Position numbers and translations under genes: made by a program. From Apus apus (lineage: Eukaryota; Chordata; Aves; Apodiformes; Apodidae): a stretch of 64,000 bases of DNA. The notes under the pieces were generated by a model, which made no database searches, was not told the DNA's origin, and was given only the letters and a program-made list of their open reading frames with translations. Location: assembly GCF_020740795.1 (NCBI RefSeq), contig NC_067312.1, forward strand, positions 36,742,905-36,806,904, given 5' to 3'. Positions 1-11,664 of this stretch are shown in pieces. Numbering within the stretch: position 1 is the first letter of the stretch; each line of letters begins with the position of its first letter.

Positions 1-2082
1 CAAGCACACAGGGTTTGAAGAAAGGATTTTTGTTTAAAACATTCACAATTGTGTAAGCTGCATAGACATTTAGATTAAAACAAATATTAAATGGCAATAT
101 TGGAACACATTAGCTGGACATAGGAAGAGTAGAATAGGTCCTGGAAAAAAATCTAGCTCTTATTTTTGATAAGTAAACTTCTTTCTCTACTCCAGCTGCT
201 TCTCTTACAGAAAAACTTCTGCCTAGAGACTACTTAACCAGCATCAAAAATAGCTTGTATGTAACTGCTGGCATTTCTTAAAACACGCTTCATGACTCTT
301 CAGCACATGCTAAGCCTAAATCTCCTGGATTTCTCAAAATCTAAACAGATTGTAACTGTTTCCGTGCATCACCATTTCCCTGCCTCATGATATGGGAAAA
401 ATATGTTCTGTCTGGGCACAGAGCTTGTGCCAGAAACCATTGCAAGGGAGTGCTTTAAGAAAGAAGCTAACAGCAGCACCGGAATGTTCCATGTGATAAG
501 GAAAGAATCTCATTCTCTTCAAATAGGAAACATCACCAGGATAAAACATCTGCTTCTTTTATGCATAGCTTTTGTTTCCAAATATTTGGTATAAAACCAA
601 TATGCAGATGTGTTTTAAGAAAACAAACCTCGCATCTTCACATTAATTTTCAATGTTCCTGTTAACTTTATGTCTCCTTTCATCCATAAGATTTTTTTGG
701 CTACCTGAATTCAAGCCTGTGTTTTGTACAGTGGATTAACACTACTCTAAGCATTGGTAAATCACAGCACTTAAACACTAAACAGTTGCTTAATTGGAAG
801 CACACGCTCCAGTATTACTAAGTTCAGTTAAAGCAGAAGAGTAAATCATGGGCTGCCTGGGGACCGTGGGGCTGATGTGCTGCAGTGCTGGACACTTATG
901 TCTCACTAACAGGCAAAGTATTTATTTGTACAGTGCAGGCTGGTGTTTACATCCTGTGACTACCACTGTCCGTGAGAAAAGAAAGGCTGTGCAGAGGCAG
1001 ACAAGGAAGCAAAGTCATCTCTACACTGCAAGCAAGTTAATAGGGAAAAGTGTCAGGGCTTTTGTCTGTACACTCCAACTGGGCAAAAGAGGAAGCAGCA
1101 ACTGTGCCAGCTGCCTGCCCCTCACACCCTGACAGTTTTGTAAATTCAGCAGAGACCTGCCTTACCAGAGCTGACTTGGCATCAGCTGACTGAGTAAAGT
1201 CACACCAGATGAAGTTCCTGGCTGCTTTAGGATGAGGAAAGGCATACTGGGTGAGCAAGCATTGTGCCACAGGAGTCCACCAAACAGACACAGAGCTGGC
1301 AGAATTTTTAGCTTTACAATTTCATCAGGTGAAAGTGGGTGGAGTTCAGAAATTCTTTTGGAGGAAAAAAAATATCCCAGCCCATCTGGTTGGCTTTGGC
1401 CATAGTGACCTTTTGGATTTAGCATCTTTCAGAACAGCTGAGCTGTCACGCAGGCAGGGGTATTTCAGAAAAAGCAGACTGGTGGCATTTCCTTGCCACT
1501 GCCCCGCAGCTGGAGCAGAACAAAAGGAAGGGTAAGGGAAGACAGACAAGAGCATTCCAGCAGCTCCTGTCCAGACCTTCGAAAAATGTAACTTGGAGGA
1601 GATGTGACAGTCTCCTTACTTGTTCTTCCTGGGAGTCTTTGAGGGAGCAGGTCCTCAGGCCTCTAGTTTGATTTTTGTACTCATAAGCAGCTCTACAACT
1701 CTGTAGGAATAAATTGATTTGGGGGATTAATTTTTTTCAAGCATTGATCTCCCAGACCACAAGATATTGCCCCAATTGCCAGGCAGAGGTCTCATCAGTA
1801 GGAAACTACTGACTATGCTCTCAGTACAGAAAAAAAAATGCAAACCTTTGTGTTTCTGTAATACACTTTAATTATGATTTTCATAAAACTATTTCAACTT
1901 GAAAGCAACTTGATTTTATGATGCAAAGAGTGACTTCTTTTTAGGATGTTTGTTATAACCTGGTTCTACTGTTCTTAAAGAATCTGAGTTACATATTCAA
2001 GCATAAGATAATGTATTTTTTAGGGTAACAATTTTTGTACAAATTAACTTCCTTACAGAGAGTGTAGTAAATAGCAACACTC

Positions 2083-2084
<2 letters not shown>
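1..2084. other. Intergenic, no gene recognised
   Basis: The short open frames here have no recognisable protein similarity, no consistent splice context and no repeat family I can name. The sequence is AT-rich and non-repetitive. Confidence 0.5.

Positions 2085-2131
<47 letters not shown>
2085..2131. repeat. Homopolymer run of 47 T
   Basis: An uninterrupted T tract that could be the poly(A) tail of a minus-strand retroinsertion. The adjoining 2132-2240 sequence is not a family I recognise, and I found no matching target-site duplication. Its length is probably uncertain in the assembly. Confidence 0.9.
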
Positions 2132-2133
<2 letters not shown>

Positions 2134-5100
2134 CCTTTAGTAAAGGTTCCTGTCCTTCCTTCTCATTCCCAGCCAGCCTCTTCTCAGCTGAGTGAGAAAT
2201 TCGCTGATTCTGCTAGGGAGACAGCAAAAAGATTAACTAAACATCAAAGACATACCCAGTTCTGAAATGAGTCTTTCTTCTCCAGTCTCTGTGCTTCCCA
2301 GTTCACTGCACTCAGTTTCATTGCTGGATGAGACCCATGGGCCAATCCAATAACAAAGAGGAATTACAGCCTGATGGGCTGGCAGATTTCCCTTTTTTTA
2401 GGTGTTAATCTTTACCACGTCACTCATAACGGACGTTGCGATAAGAGCTTCTGACATTTTCTAGTTTAATGGTTGCACAAATAGTGACTGTTACCCTGAT
2501 ATAGGGAACTGGAAAGGAGAGGGAGGTGTGCCCTGTTTTTCTTTTGTTGTGGTTTTTTTTTTTTTCTTAAAAAAAAAAAAAAAAAGCAGAAAGATAGAAA
2601 ATTAAGGTTTTGGCATCTTGAAATACTTATAATGAATACTTATAATGACCAGTAATAACATTCAGCAGAAATCCTTCTTAAATACATGTGAGTAGCACTG
2701 TCAGGATTTATTGCTTGTCCTGAGGACATTAGCTGAATTGTACTACAAGCAGCAGGAGGTTATTTCTAACTTTAAAAAAATACAGTCACAATAAAAGATC
2801 TGCTACAGCCAATGTGAGCTTTTCCCAAAAACAGAGGCCAGAACTGAGTCCACCTCAAAACCAAAGACACTCAAAGAGAAATATGTTAATTGCTTAAAAA
2901 AAAAGTGGAACATCTAAAAAAAAATATTTGAATCCAAACAGGTCTGGTTTGGGGTTTTTTTGATAGAAGAAAGAATTTCTATTTTATATAAAGATGTCTG
3001 TCAAGGTATTTCCTTTCTGGGAAAATGAACTGTAACACACAGTACTCCATCCAACTAAGTCCAGAGGAAGTTGTGCAGATTCTGGCCTACCATGATAAGA
3101 AAGTAGAGGAATACAATGGACAATAAGAATTACAGTGAGTAGACATGGTGGTAGATGGTGTGCAGGGGCAGATAATGCTATTTGAAATTTCAGTATTTAA
3201 TCTCTTTAATATGGATTTTGACTTTGCAAATGCATTACCATATTTTTAACAAGTATTTTGTAGAGGTGAGTGTTAGCTGTGTTTACTTGACACTTTCAAA
3301 AGCAGTTATTTGCTTAAAAGATTGACATCATTGCTAAATGTGATGTGACTTAAGGATCTTAATTGCAAGCACTTTGACTTTAGAAGGCTGGTCTTAAAGA
3401 ATGAAACAATCTTGCAGCCTCTTGTGGAGAGAACTGAGGCAGGACATTAAATTTACTGTGCTTATCAGCTCGTCACCTACCATTGCTTCATCCTCAGCTC
3501 CCCCTGAAATTAAAACAGAGGGTTGCCAGTTCATGTGAGCTGGGGATTTAAGTGTTAATGTATGGAGAGAATAGGAATTTATCCAGGACACAACTAATGA
3601 AGAGCCTAAATTGCGCTTGCAAGCAAGGTGGGCTTGGTGGGGTGGCCCTGGGGCAGCACTGCAGCTGCCTGCTGGGATGCAGAATGGGCTGTGGCAACAG
3701 CATGTCAGCCAGCTGAGGAGCAAGACTGTCCTCACTTTCCTTGTTAGAGTTTCCTCTGCTAGGAAACCTCAATGCTGAAAAAGCCCTTGCACCTTACCAG
3801 GATTTATTCATGTTGGTCCAAGCATGGGAAGCACTAATAGAAATGGCTCATCCTTACCTATATGAGGATTGGTAGGAAGATTTTTTTGTATTAAAAAGCA
3901 CAGTCATGTTACTGGAAAGTATCAAATGCAATCTTTAATTGCTTTGCTCACCTTTTTTTTTTTTTTTTTTGCTTTGCATTCTATTTCTAAAGCAAAGTAG
4001 ATTAATTCTGCCAGTCAAAACTGAGGACTGACACCCTTAGAATTAGAACCCTAATATTTTACTAGGATTTGAGACTTCACAGTCACTATTTTGTTCATTT
4101 AGATTTTAAAAGAATGTATGTTAAAACTGTATTTTGCTACATTTGTTTAACTTCTAGAAAAACACTAACTGAAAGAAATACCAGATGGTTTCAGTTAACC
4201 AAGGGTGTAATATACAGCTGACCTGATAACAGAATGGTGCTAAAATAGATTGGTCCAAAATGTTTCAGTGGCAAGGAGGCAAGGATATTCTGACTCTTCC
4301 ACTTTCTTCCTTTGCCTTAAGAGCTCCTTTACCTTTCTTTAAAAAGTAAGAATAAAACAAAGATATATTGGTTTTCTGTTTTTTCTTTTTATTTGTTGTG
4401 CAAGTATGTCTGTTCCAGGGTCCCCATCTTTAAATGGGACTTCTAGACATTGTCTCAGTACAAATAATTTCTATTCCCTCACAGCTGCCCAAAAAGTAAT
4501 TTAAATGAAATTCTGGTGTGGAGAACAGCCCGTCTTCTCCCCCAACATAAGACATCTGTTTTATGAGCTCCTGTCCTTGCCAAAATACACGTGCATTCAC
4601 CTGCAATTCTTACACTTGTCTATAATCTCACTTTGCCCTCTAGTGCCCATTCGTGTTTTTTTTTTTCTGTGCAGCGAAGTACCCTGTTGATGGAAATATT
4701 TCAAAACATATTTTTATTTGGTGATTAGATTTTTATGGAAAGTTATGAAAAGTTATAAAAGTTATGAAAAAAGTAAGTTTAATGGTATGAGAGTTTATGA
4801 ACAATTAGTGGACCATGCATTAACATATTCCCGCTGCAGGCAAGTGAGGCAATAAAAACTGGGATCCTTCAGGGGAGGGCAGCTGGAAATCTTTTGTGCT
4901 ATTTCCAAATTTCAGAAATTATTAGGCCATTTCAATAACAGTTTACTGCATCGCAGAAGCTACCTAGGATATCAGAACCAGAAAAGCAGGAAGGCTGAAT
5001 GTCCTTTTATTGCACAGGCTTGAAGAGATGCAAAAACAAGCAAGCATCAGAAATAAGATTTGAAACAGTCTCGCAGCAGGGTCTTTTCAAGTGCCGTTAG

Positions 5101-6185
5101 TTACAAAGCCCAAGAAATACGAATTTTGCTGTAACAATTGCAGCAGGGTGTCACCAGGAGGAAAAATGGCTCTGATGCGTTTCTCTGTTTCTTCAGTCTT
5201 TCCTATTCTGGATTATGGTGAAGTTGTCATCTGGTTTTATTTCTGGTATTTCAGCTTCAGACCTGATACCTGTGTCTCTTGTCACTTCTTTAGTTTGCAT
5301 CCATGAGTGATAGAGAGGAGAGTATATACACCCTGCAAAAGAGACCTGTGTCATAGATATGGTACCTGACATCTGGTGTACCATAGCTATTCCTCTTACC
5401 AGTCAAGTTTTTGTTCAGATATACCTTTTTTATTATCGCCCCATTGAATACTCTTCTGAATAACTGGAGATTAGGGGAAACTCTGAAGTGTTTCCTCACC
5501 TGATGCTTGTACCTACCTCTGGCAATTTCATCCCTCTGGAACTAACATTACCCTCCCTTGGGAGCCACAGCCATGCTTTCTCTCCTCTGCTTCTTTATGC
5601 CAGACCTAGAAGCCTGTGCCGAACATACATCAGTCTTGGTCACGGGAAATAGCTCTGTTTTGAAGCTGTTTTTTTGTTCTTTCTTTTTCTACTAAATTTT
5701 TACCAATATTCTTTAGATAACAGAGCTTGGATGTAACTGTTTTCCCCCTTACTAATATACAGCAAGGGACTGGAGAAAATACAACCATTTGAAATGGAGT
5801 TACCCAGGGACAATTTCCCAAGGGTAAAATCCATGCTTGACCTGATAGACAGCAGATTTTTGCCCAGTTTGTTGCAAGTAGTTTTAAATAGTTAAATTAT
5901 ATTGCAATTATTACTCAAAACTATGTGGTTTGGAGGGGAAATCCATTGGGATACCAAGTACTTTATGTTCCTCTGTGTCAATTTGTGAGCAAAGGAAGAG
6001 AGGCAGAAAATTTCATGCAGCAGCATCCAACACAGAACTCAACAGTGATGTCTGAGATTGCAGTAGCCAGGATGAAGAATGTGTAGTCCATTCACAAATA
6101 CTTGATTCTCTATATGTAGCTGAAAATTAGATGGAAAGTAGCAGCACATTTTCTCAGCAGAAGTCACCATAGGATGACACTATTT
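2132..6185. other. Intergenic, no gene; homopolymer tracts
   Basis: No supported gene. It holds a T-run followed directly by an A-run near 2550-2585 (able to form a hairpin) and an 18-T tract near 3953-3970. Short open frames such as those at 3394-3772 and 5091-5821 look random in composition. Confidence 0.5.
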
Positions 6186-6245
6186 GTCATAATCATAAAA
6201 TCATCATAGAGTGGTTTGGGTTAGAAAGGACCTTAGATTACTATA
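6186..6245 (-). repeat. CR1 LINE, short 3'-end remnant
   Basis: The sequence AGAGTGGTTTGGGTTAGAAAGG is close to the reverse complement of the conserved avian CR1 3' end. It lies downstream of the interferon stop codon, where it could mark the limit of that gene's 3' UTR. Confidence 0.7.
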
Positions 6246-6436
6246 CCTTCCTATGGAGTAACCCTCACTAAAAAGCCATATAGATTAATTTATAGCTGGT
6301 GTAGACACCTTGCTTACCATGGGAAAAATTTACTTACATTAAATAATACATAACATTTGCAAAAATACATTTCAGCAATGTAATTATTTAAACCCAATCA
6401 AAGTTAACTATAAGCACTGCCAAGAACAAAGAACAC

Positions 6437-6460
6437 ATATAAATATAATCTACATAAATA
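6437..6460 (-). promoter_or_regulatory. AU-rich element in the probable interferon 3' UTR
   Basis: Downstream of the interferon stop codon the minus strand has two UAUUUAU heptamers (around 6456 and 6441) in an A/T-rich stretch. Such pentamer and heptamer clusters mark unstable cytokine mRNAs. No canonical AATAAA follows within a few hundred bases, so whether this belongs to the transcript is inferred. Confidence 0.35.
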
Positions 6461-6500
6461 GTTTTAAAGCTAAGTTATATCTGGTCAAAATCTTTGTACC

Positions 6501-7055
6501 TTAGTTGTTAAGCTTCCATATGACTTTATCAATCAACTGAAGACATTTCCTCATTTCTGCACGGCTGATTTCCCAGGAGCAAAGGTTGTGTTGTTTGTCT
6601 TTAAGAAAACAGTCTATTTTTTGGAAGTACTTCTTCAGTTTCAGCCTGTTGACTTCTTTACTCTTAAAGTAGAGGGTCTGCTTCTTGATCACACATGCCT
6701 CCAATAGCTCAATTTGCTGATAAATTCCATTTTGGAATTGTTCCAAAGCTGTCCTGTCCCAGGCAGCTAGAGTCAGGTTTTGACTAAAGATATAGAAAAT
6801 GTGTTGGAAGATCTCTTCAAGGGCCACTTTGACAGTGTCTTTCTGCCTGGGCTTTAGAACCTGCTCAGGAAAACTGAAGGACATTTTTTCTCTTAGACAT
6901 TGTTGAGGAAATGTTTTGCCCATTTTGTCCAAAAGTTGCAGGCTGTTCTCAATCACTTTTCTTTGCTGTAGTTGAAGGTGATTACACTGAAGACTGGAGA
7001 TGGTGATGGTGGACAACAGTATGAGACCAAATTGTACCAAGCCAAAAGCACCCAT
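6501..7055 (-). CDS. IFNK: Type I interferon, interferon-kappa-like, intronless, complete
   Basis: The frame encodes 184 residues of a secreted antiviral cytokine; type I interferons act through the IFNAR1/IFNAR2 receptor (family knowledge). Residues 1-23 form a hydrophobic signal peptide, and the mature protein would begin at Cys24. Cysteines 24, 53, 121 and 159 fall at mature positions 1, 30, 98 and 136, matching the two canonical type I disulfides. Cys149 and Cys171 are extra. One N-glycosylation sequon (NLT) is at 93-95. The motif FPQQCLRE (49-56) and the C-terminal block YFQKIDCFLKD...CSWEI..AE.RKCL (143-172) resemble interferon kappa more than avian IFN-alpha or beta. I chose this ATG because its context is ACCATGG and the signal peptide follows directly. 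The frame stays open for 83 more codons upstream, but that part is lysine-rich and has no secretion signal. There is no intron. Type I interferon is near certain; the kappa assignment is an inference from motifs. Confidence 0.85.
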   Translation of the reverse strand: MGAFGLVQFGLILLSTITISSLQCNHLQLQQRKVIENSLQLLDKMGKTFPQQCLREKMSFSFPEQVLKPRQKDTVKVALEEIFQHIFYIFSQNLTLAAWDRTALEQFQNGIYQQIELLEACVIKKQTLYFKSKEVNRLKLKKYFQKIDCFLKDKQHNLCSWEISRAEMRKCLQLIDKVIWKLNN

Positions 7056-7330
7056 GGTAAAGATAAACTCTAACGTTCCTCCTTTCCTCTGGATAAATTC
7101 TGAGAGACAGGCTGGGATGCTCTGAATGTCATTTGTGGGCTTCTCTTTCTCCAGATCTTGAAATTTCATTATTCTGTATGAGAAGTTTTCTTTCATCATT
7201 TTTTGGTTTTTAAGGTTTTCCCCCTTATGTATGCTTTTTACAGTTACCACTTTCATTTTCTGCTTTATGACTTCATTGTCTTTTTTTTTTTTTTTTAACC
7301 ACATTCGTTTAATTTCAACCGGGTATTAGA

Positions 7331-7437
7331 ATGTTATATATGTCTTAGACTACCTAGATCCTCTCCTTCAAAAATTCTACAGGCATTATAAGGAGAATTT
7401 AGAAGAAAAAGCTACAGAAATATCCTTCATTTCTTCA
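7331..7437 (-). promoter_or_regulatory. Candidate interferon promoter: TATA-like box and IRF-type hexamer
   Basis: On the minus strand a TATATAA-like box lies at 7340-7334, about 280 bp before the interferon ATG. About 90 bp further upstream, 7437-7421 reads TGAAGAAATGAAGGATA, which contains AAATGA and so fits the AARKGA hexamer of virus-inducible interferon promoters. Recognisable CR1 sequence begins just beyond (about 7455). Position and motif order are suggestive only; no transcription start can be read. Confidence 0.3.
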
Positions 7438-7454
7438 TAGTACAGGAGATTGCA

Positions 7455-8907
7455 GGAGGTATCATAGTAGGGGGTCTGCTTCAGGCCACCAGACCATCAC
7501 GAGCAGATGAGGCCCTCTACGGGCAGACAAGCGCAGTTTCGTGCTCACAGGCCCTGGTGCTCTTGGGGATTTCAACCCCCCGGATTATCTGCTGGAGGGA
7601 CGACACAGCAAAGCACCAGAAATCTAGAAAGTTCTGGGGGTGCATTGATGACAGCTTCCTCCTCCAAATGGTAGAGGAACCAACAAGAAAAGGTGCTATG
7701 CTGGACCTTGTTCTCTCCAACAGCGATGGGCTGGTTGATGATGCAAAACTTAATGGGATTCTGGGCTGCAGTGACTGACATGGTCGAATTCAGGATGCTT
7801 AGGGCAGCAAGGAAGGAGCAAAGCAAACTCACTAACCTTGATTTCAAGAGAACAGATTTTGGTATCTTCAAAGATCTGCTTGGTAGGGTACCATGAGACA
7901 AAGCACCGGAGGGGAGGGAAGCCCAGTAAATCTGGTCCATAGTCAAGGATCACCTCCTCCATACTCAGGAGAAAGGAATTCCAATGAAGAGGAAGGCAGG
8001 CAGGAGTGCCAGGAGGCCTGCATGGATGAGCAAGGAGCTTCTGGCCAAGCTTACAAGGTTTACAGAGAGTGGAACCCAGGCCTGTGTGACATCCTGGTAT
8101 CCAAACTGGAATGATATGGATGGACCACTTGTTGGGTAAGGAACTGGCTGGATGGTCACTTGAAGAGATGTGATCAACAGCTTGATACCCAGATGGAGAC
8201 CTGTGACAAGTGGTGTTCTCCAAGGGTCAGTACTTGGACCAGTGCTGTTCAACATCTTTGTTGGCGACATGGGCAGTGGCATTGAGTGCACCCTCCACAA
8301 GTCTGCTGATGACACCAAAGTGTGTGGTGAGGTTGACATGCTGGAAGGAAGGGATGCCATCCAGAGGGACCTTGACAGGCTCAAGAAGTTGGCTCATGCA
8401 AAATGCATGAAGTTCAGCTAGGCCAAGTGCAAATACCTGCACCTGGGTGGGGGCAATCCCAAGCACAATATAGGCTGGGTGGAAAATAGATTGAAAATCC
8501 AGAGGATTGAAAGTCCAGAGGAGAATGACTTGGGGGTGATGGTGGATGAGAAGCTCCACATGGGTAGGGAATGTGCACTTGCAGCCCAGAAAGCCTGGGG
8601 AGGAAAGCTGGGGAGGGACTGTTGGCAAGGGATTGTAGCAAGAGGACAAGAGGAAATGGATTAAAACTGGAGGAGGGTAGATTTAGGTTAGACATTGTGA
8701 AAAAATTCTTCACTATTAGGGTGGTGAGACACTGGAACAGGTTGCCCAGAGAAGTTGTGGAGGCTGCATCCCTGGAAGTGTTCAAGGGCAGGTTGGATGG
8801 GGCTCTGAGCAGCCTGATCTAGTGGGAGGTGTCCCTGCCCATGCAGGGGGTTGGAAATAGATGATCTTTAATGTCCCTTCAAACCCAAACCATTCTACTA
8901 TTCTACA
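7455..8907 (+). mobile_element. CR1 non-LTR retrotransposon, degenerate 3' part
   Basis: Translated pieces match the CR1 ORF2 product in order: a GDFNPPD-like endonuclease tail near 7570, a reverse-transcriptase block (8170-8421) containing [18 protein letters not shown] and an SADDTK version of the catalytic F/YADD box, then the C-terminal part. Stops, frameshifts and an internal deletion near 8620 make it non-functional. It ends at the typical CR1 3' terminus near 8907. It lies directly upstream of the interferon gene and in the opposite orientation. Confidence 0.9.
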
Positions 8908-11284
8908 ATGTTTTAGTAGTGGAAGAAATGTTGAAATAAAATAATACTCTTCATAATAGGTCAGTGACCTGCTGAATCCTGTCTCTTCCACATGATTTAT
9001 ACTTCCAGAATTCAGTTAAGCTTCCTCTACCTATTTTCACTCAGGGGAAAATATTTTCTTTCTCCTCACCCTTATTTCTCTTCCTTTAAACTCATAAGAC
9101 AAAAGTCCTATCATTAAAATATAGGTGCATATATATATATATAAAATGTGTATAAGCTTTGAAATACATATGTGTATTTTAATACATACACACTGCTAAT
9201 TAAATTAGGCATTGATCTCACTTGAAGATATAAGTGCCGTGCCTTGCCAATACAAATGCTCACATGGGAACAGGTTAGATACTTGGATTAAATACTCCTT
9301 TTTAACCCCATATGAGTAACTGAGTCATAACTAATGTCAATGCTGTTAGAGTACAGGTCTGAGTTCTGATATTAAATCGGAAGAGAATCAATAGAGAAGC
9401 CAAAAAATACTCTAAAATTCAGCCATTTGCTTTCTCTCGCCATATAATAGAGAAGGTTAGGCCTTGCACAGTACCCTGGGAAATCTGACTTCTGTCTTGG
9501 ATTTTATTTGGATGAAAACTAGTCTTAAGCTATCATTTTCTGTCTCCCCAGCCTCCTGTGCAAGCATACAGCATTGCAAAGACAATTGTCTGCAGGTGGT
9601 TATGTCTTGATGAAGATGTCAAATAAATTGTGTTTTCAGTCTGAGACTTGGCTGCTTATTTTTGTTCTGTTGTTGCACCCATTGGTTTGTGGTTGGCAGA
9701 TTTATGATACTATTGTAGTATTATTGTACTTTGTGTTCAGCACACAGATATTTGAGAAGCTTTAAAAAGTCATAAATTAAGCTGAGAACAATTATTCATA
9801 TGAGCAAACTCCTTGTATGCTCTTATGTTGCTTAAGTGACCTTGGATTGGATGTATTGCCAGTGTGAGGAAAAAATTAATCTCCCATCACCTATAAATAA
9901 GAAGAGTAAGAACAATCAAAGAGGGATACCAAGTGCATAACACAGAACCAGATCTTTTCACTTATTGGGAATGTTAATTACTTTTGAAAAACTGGCCTGA
10001 AGTGCATTATTGTGTTAAATGCAAAATGGCCATAGAGATTTATCACTTTTGCAAAAATACAGCTCTAGAATGTAAATACATATTACAATCATAATTAAAT
10101 AAATTATAAATTTATTTCACGCAGTCAAAATATTAAATACCACTACAGCTATTTCAAAAAATTATAGACAAATGTTTATTTTCCCGACTGCAATCATTAT
10201 ATGAGCTTAACCCTTCTGATTTAAACAGGTAAACTTCTTCACCTTCATTTTATCTCTCAGACACACAAGTTATTTCTTTCCTCTTGTAAAAATTTTTTTA
10301 CATTTCCCTCTCAATGAGGAGCTGGAGATGCCATCCTGAGTGTCACAAACATTATAGAGGGAAAAACAGATTTCTTACAAAGCCAGAGTAAGTCCAGGTA
10401 TTTTATTCTCTTATCTGTGTTAACTGATCATTTGTTCACCCTTCCTCACAGAACAGTTACACTTCACTTAGTCCTTCAAGTTTTTGAGGTTGGTGTTTTG
10501 TGGCTTTGATTGTTTGTTTGTTTTTATGACAACAATTGGTTTTTCTCCACTCAGCCAGTTTGTTGATTATTGCACTAAGTGAAGCATAATAGTCCCCTAA
10601 TCATCTATCTTTATTGCTTAATTAAGAAACAAACAGTTAACTCAAAATAATGACTGGAAGAGGTAGCTGAGTGATATGAAGCTGCAGCACAGATTGCTGT
10701 TTATTTCTCTGCCTGTGATTGAAGCACAGACCACTCAAACTTACAATGAAAAGAGGAAATGAGTTTACAAAGCACAGTTGTATTTCCAATATTGTCTGAC
10801 TTTCTAGTCCATGCAAGAAAAATCTGCCCTTAAAAGGTCATCTAGCTATATTTGTATTCATTACAGGAGTGTAAGACTGGAGCTAAACATGTGCGTAATT
10901 TTTTTATTTTCTGACACCTTAAAATGCCACAAATTGCTTCTCTTATAGAAGTTTTTTTTTATTATTTTATTTTGTAATGTGATAGAGGAATAAAATGACT
11001 ATTTATTATCCCTTATGACATGAGTTCTCTTATCTCAGGAAACAAGGCAAGTGGTATGTCTAAGTTTAGCCTATGTATGTGTTGGCAAATGAAGCAGTGC
11101 AAGGCAACATAGTGTGCTTTTAGCCTGTGATAACTACTCCATGTTAAATTACTTCATGTAACATTACACCAGCTTCCTGAAATCAAAATAACCAGTTCCA
11201 TTCAACATTTCACCTACTGTAGCTATCACAGTTATTTTCTCCTTTAATTCATTCAAAACATACTGATTTTAACAAGTTGACATC
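8908..11284. other. Intergenic, no gene; short TA repeat
   Basis: AT-rich DNA with a dinucleotide TA tract near 9129-9142. I see no coding potential or named repeat. Confidence 0.5.
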
Positions 11285-11664
11285 CTGGGAAGGAAGAACC
11301 TTGGGAGGAAGAACCCCATGCACCAGTGTAGGTTAGAGACAGACCTGCTGGAAAGCAGTTCCAAGGGGAAGGATCTGGGAGTCCTGGTAGACAGTAAATT
11401 ATCCATGAGCCAGCAGTGTGCCCTTGTCACCATGAAGGCCACTGGAATCCTGGGGAGCATAAGGAAGAGTGTGGAAGAGAGGTTGAGGGAGGTTGTTCAC
11501 CCCATCTACTCTGCCCTGATGAGGCCACATCTGGAATACTGTGTCCACTTCTGGGCTCCCCAGTTCAAAAGTGACGTGCTTTAGGAGATCCTGCTTTAGC
11601 AAGGGAGTTGGACTAGATGATCTTTAGAGGTCCCCCCCAACTCTGACAATTCTGTTATACTGTG
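11285..11664 (+). mobile_element. CR1 retrotransposon fragment, C-terminal RT region plus 3' end
   Basis: The frame from 11318 to 11584 translates to a typical CR1 C-terminal segment (KDLGVLVDSKLSMSQQCALV, then MRPHLEYCV.FWAP). It then jumps, through an internal deletion, to the CR1 3' end containing GACTAGATGATCTTTAGAGG. An LTR-like block follows directly. Confidence 0.9.

Noticed and set aside
6501-7304. Interferon starting at the longest open frame (267 residues)
   Set aside because: The extra 83 residues are basic and lack a signal peptide. The internal ATG has a perfect ACCATGG context, is followed by a signal peptide, and gives the usual family length.
8170-8421. Reverse-transcriptase-like frame as a functional host gene or diversity-generating system
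   Set aside because: It matches CR1 LINE order, contains stops and deletions, and ends at the CR1 3' terminus. It is a dead retrotransposon copy.
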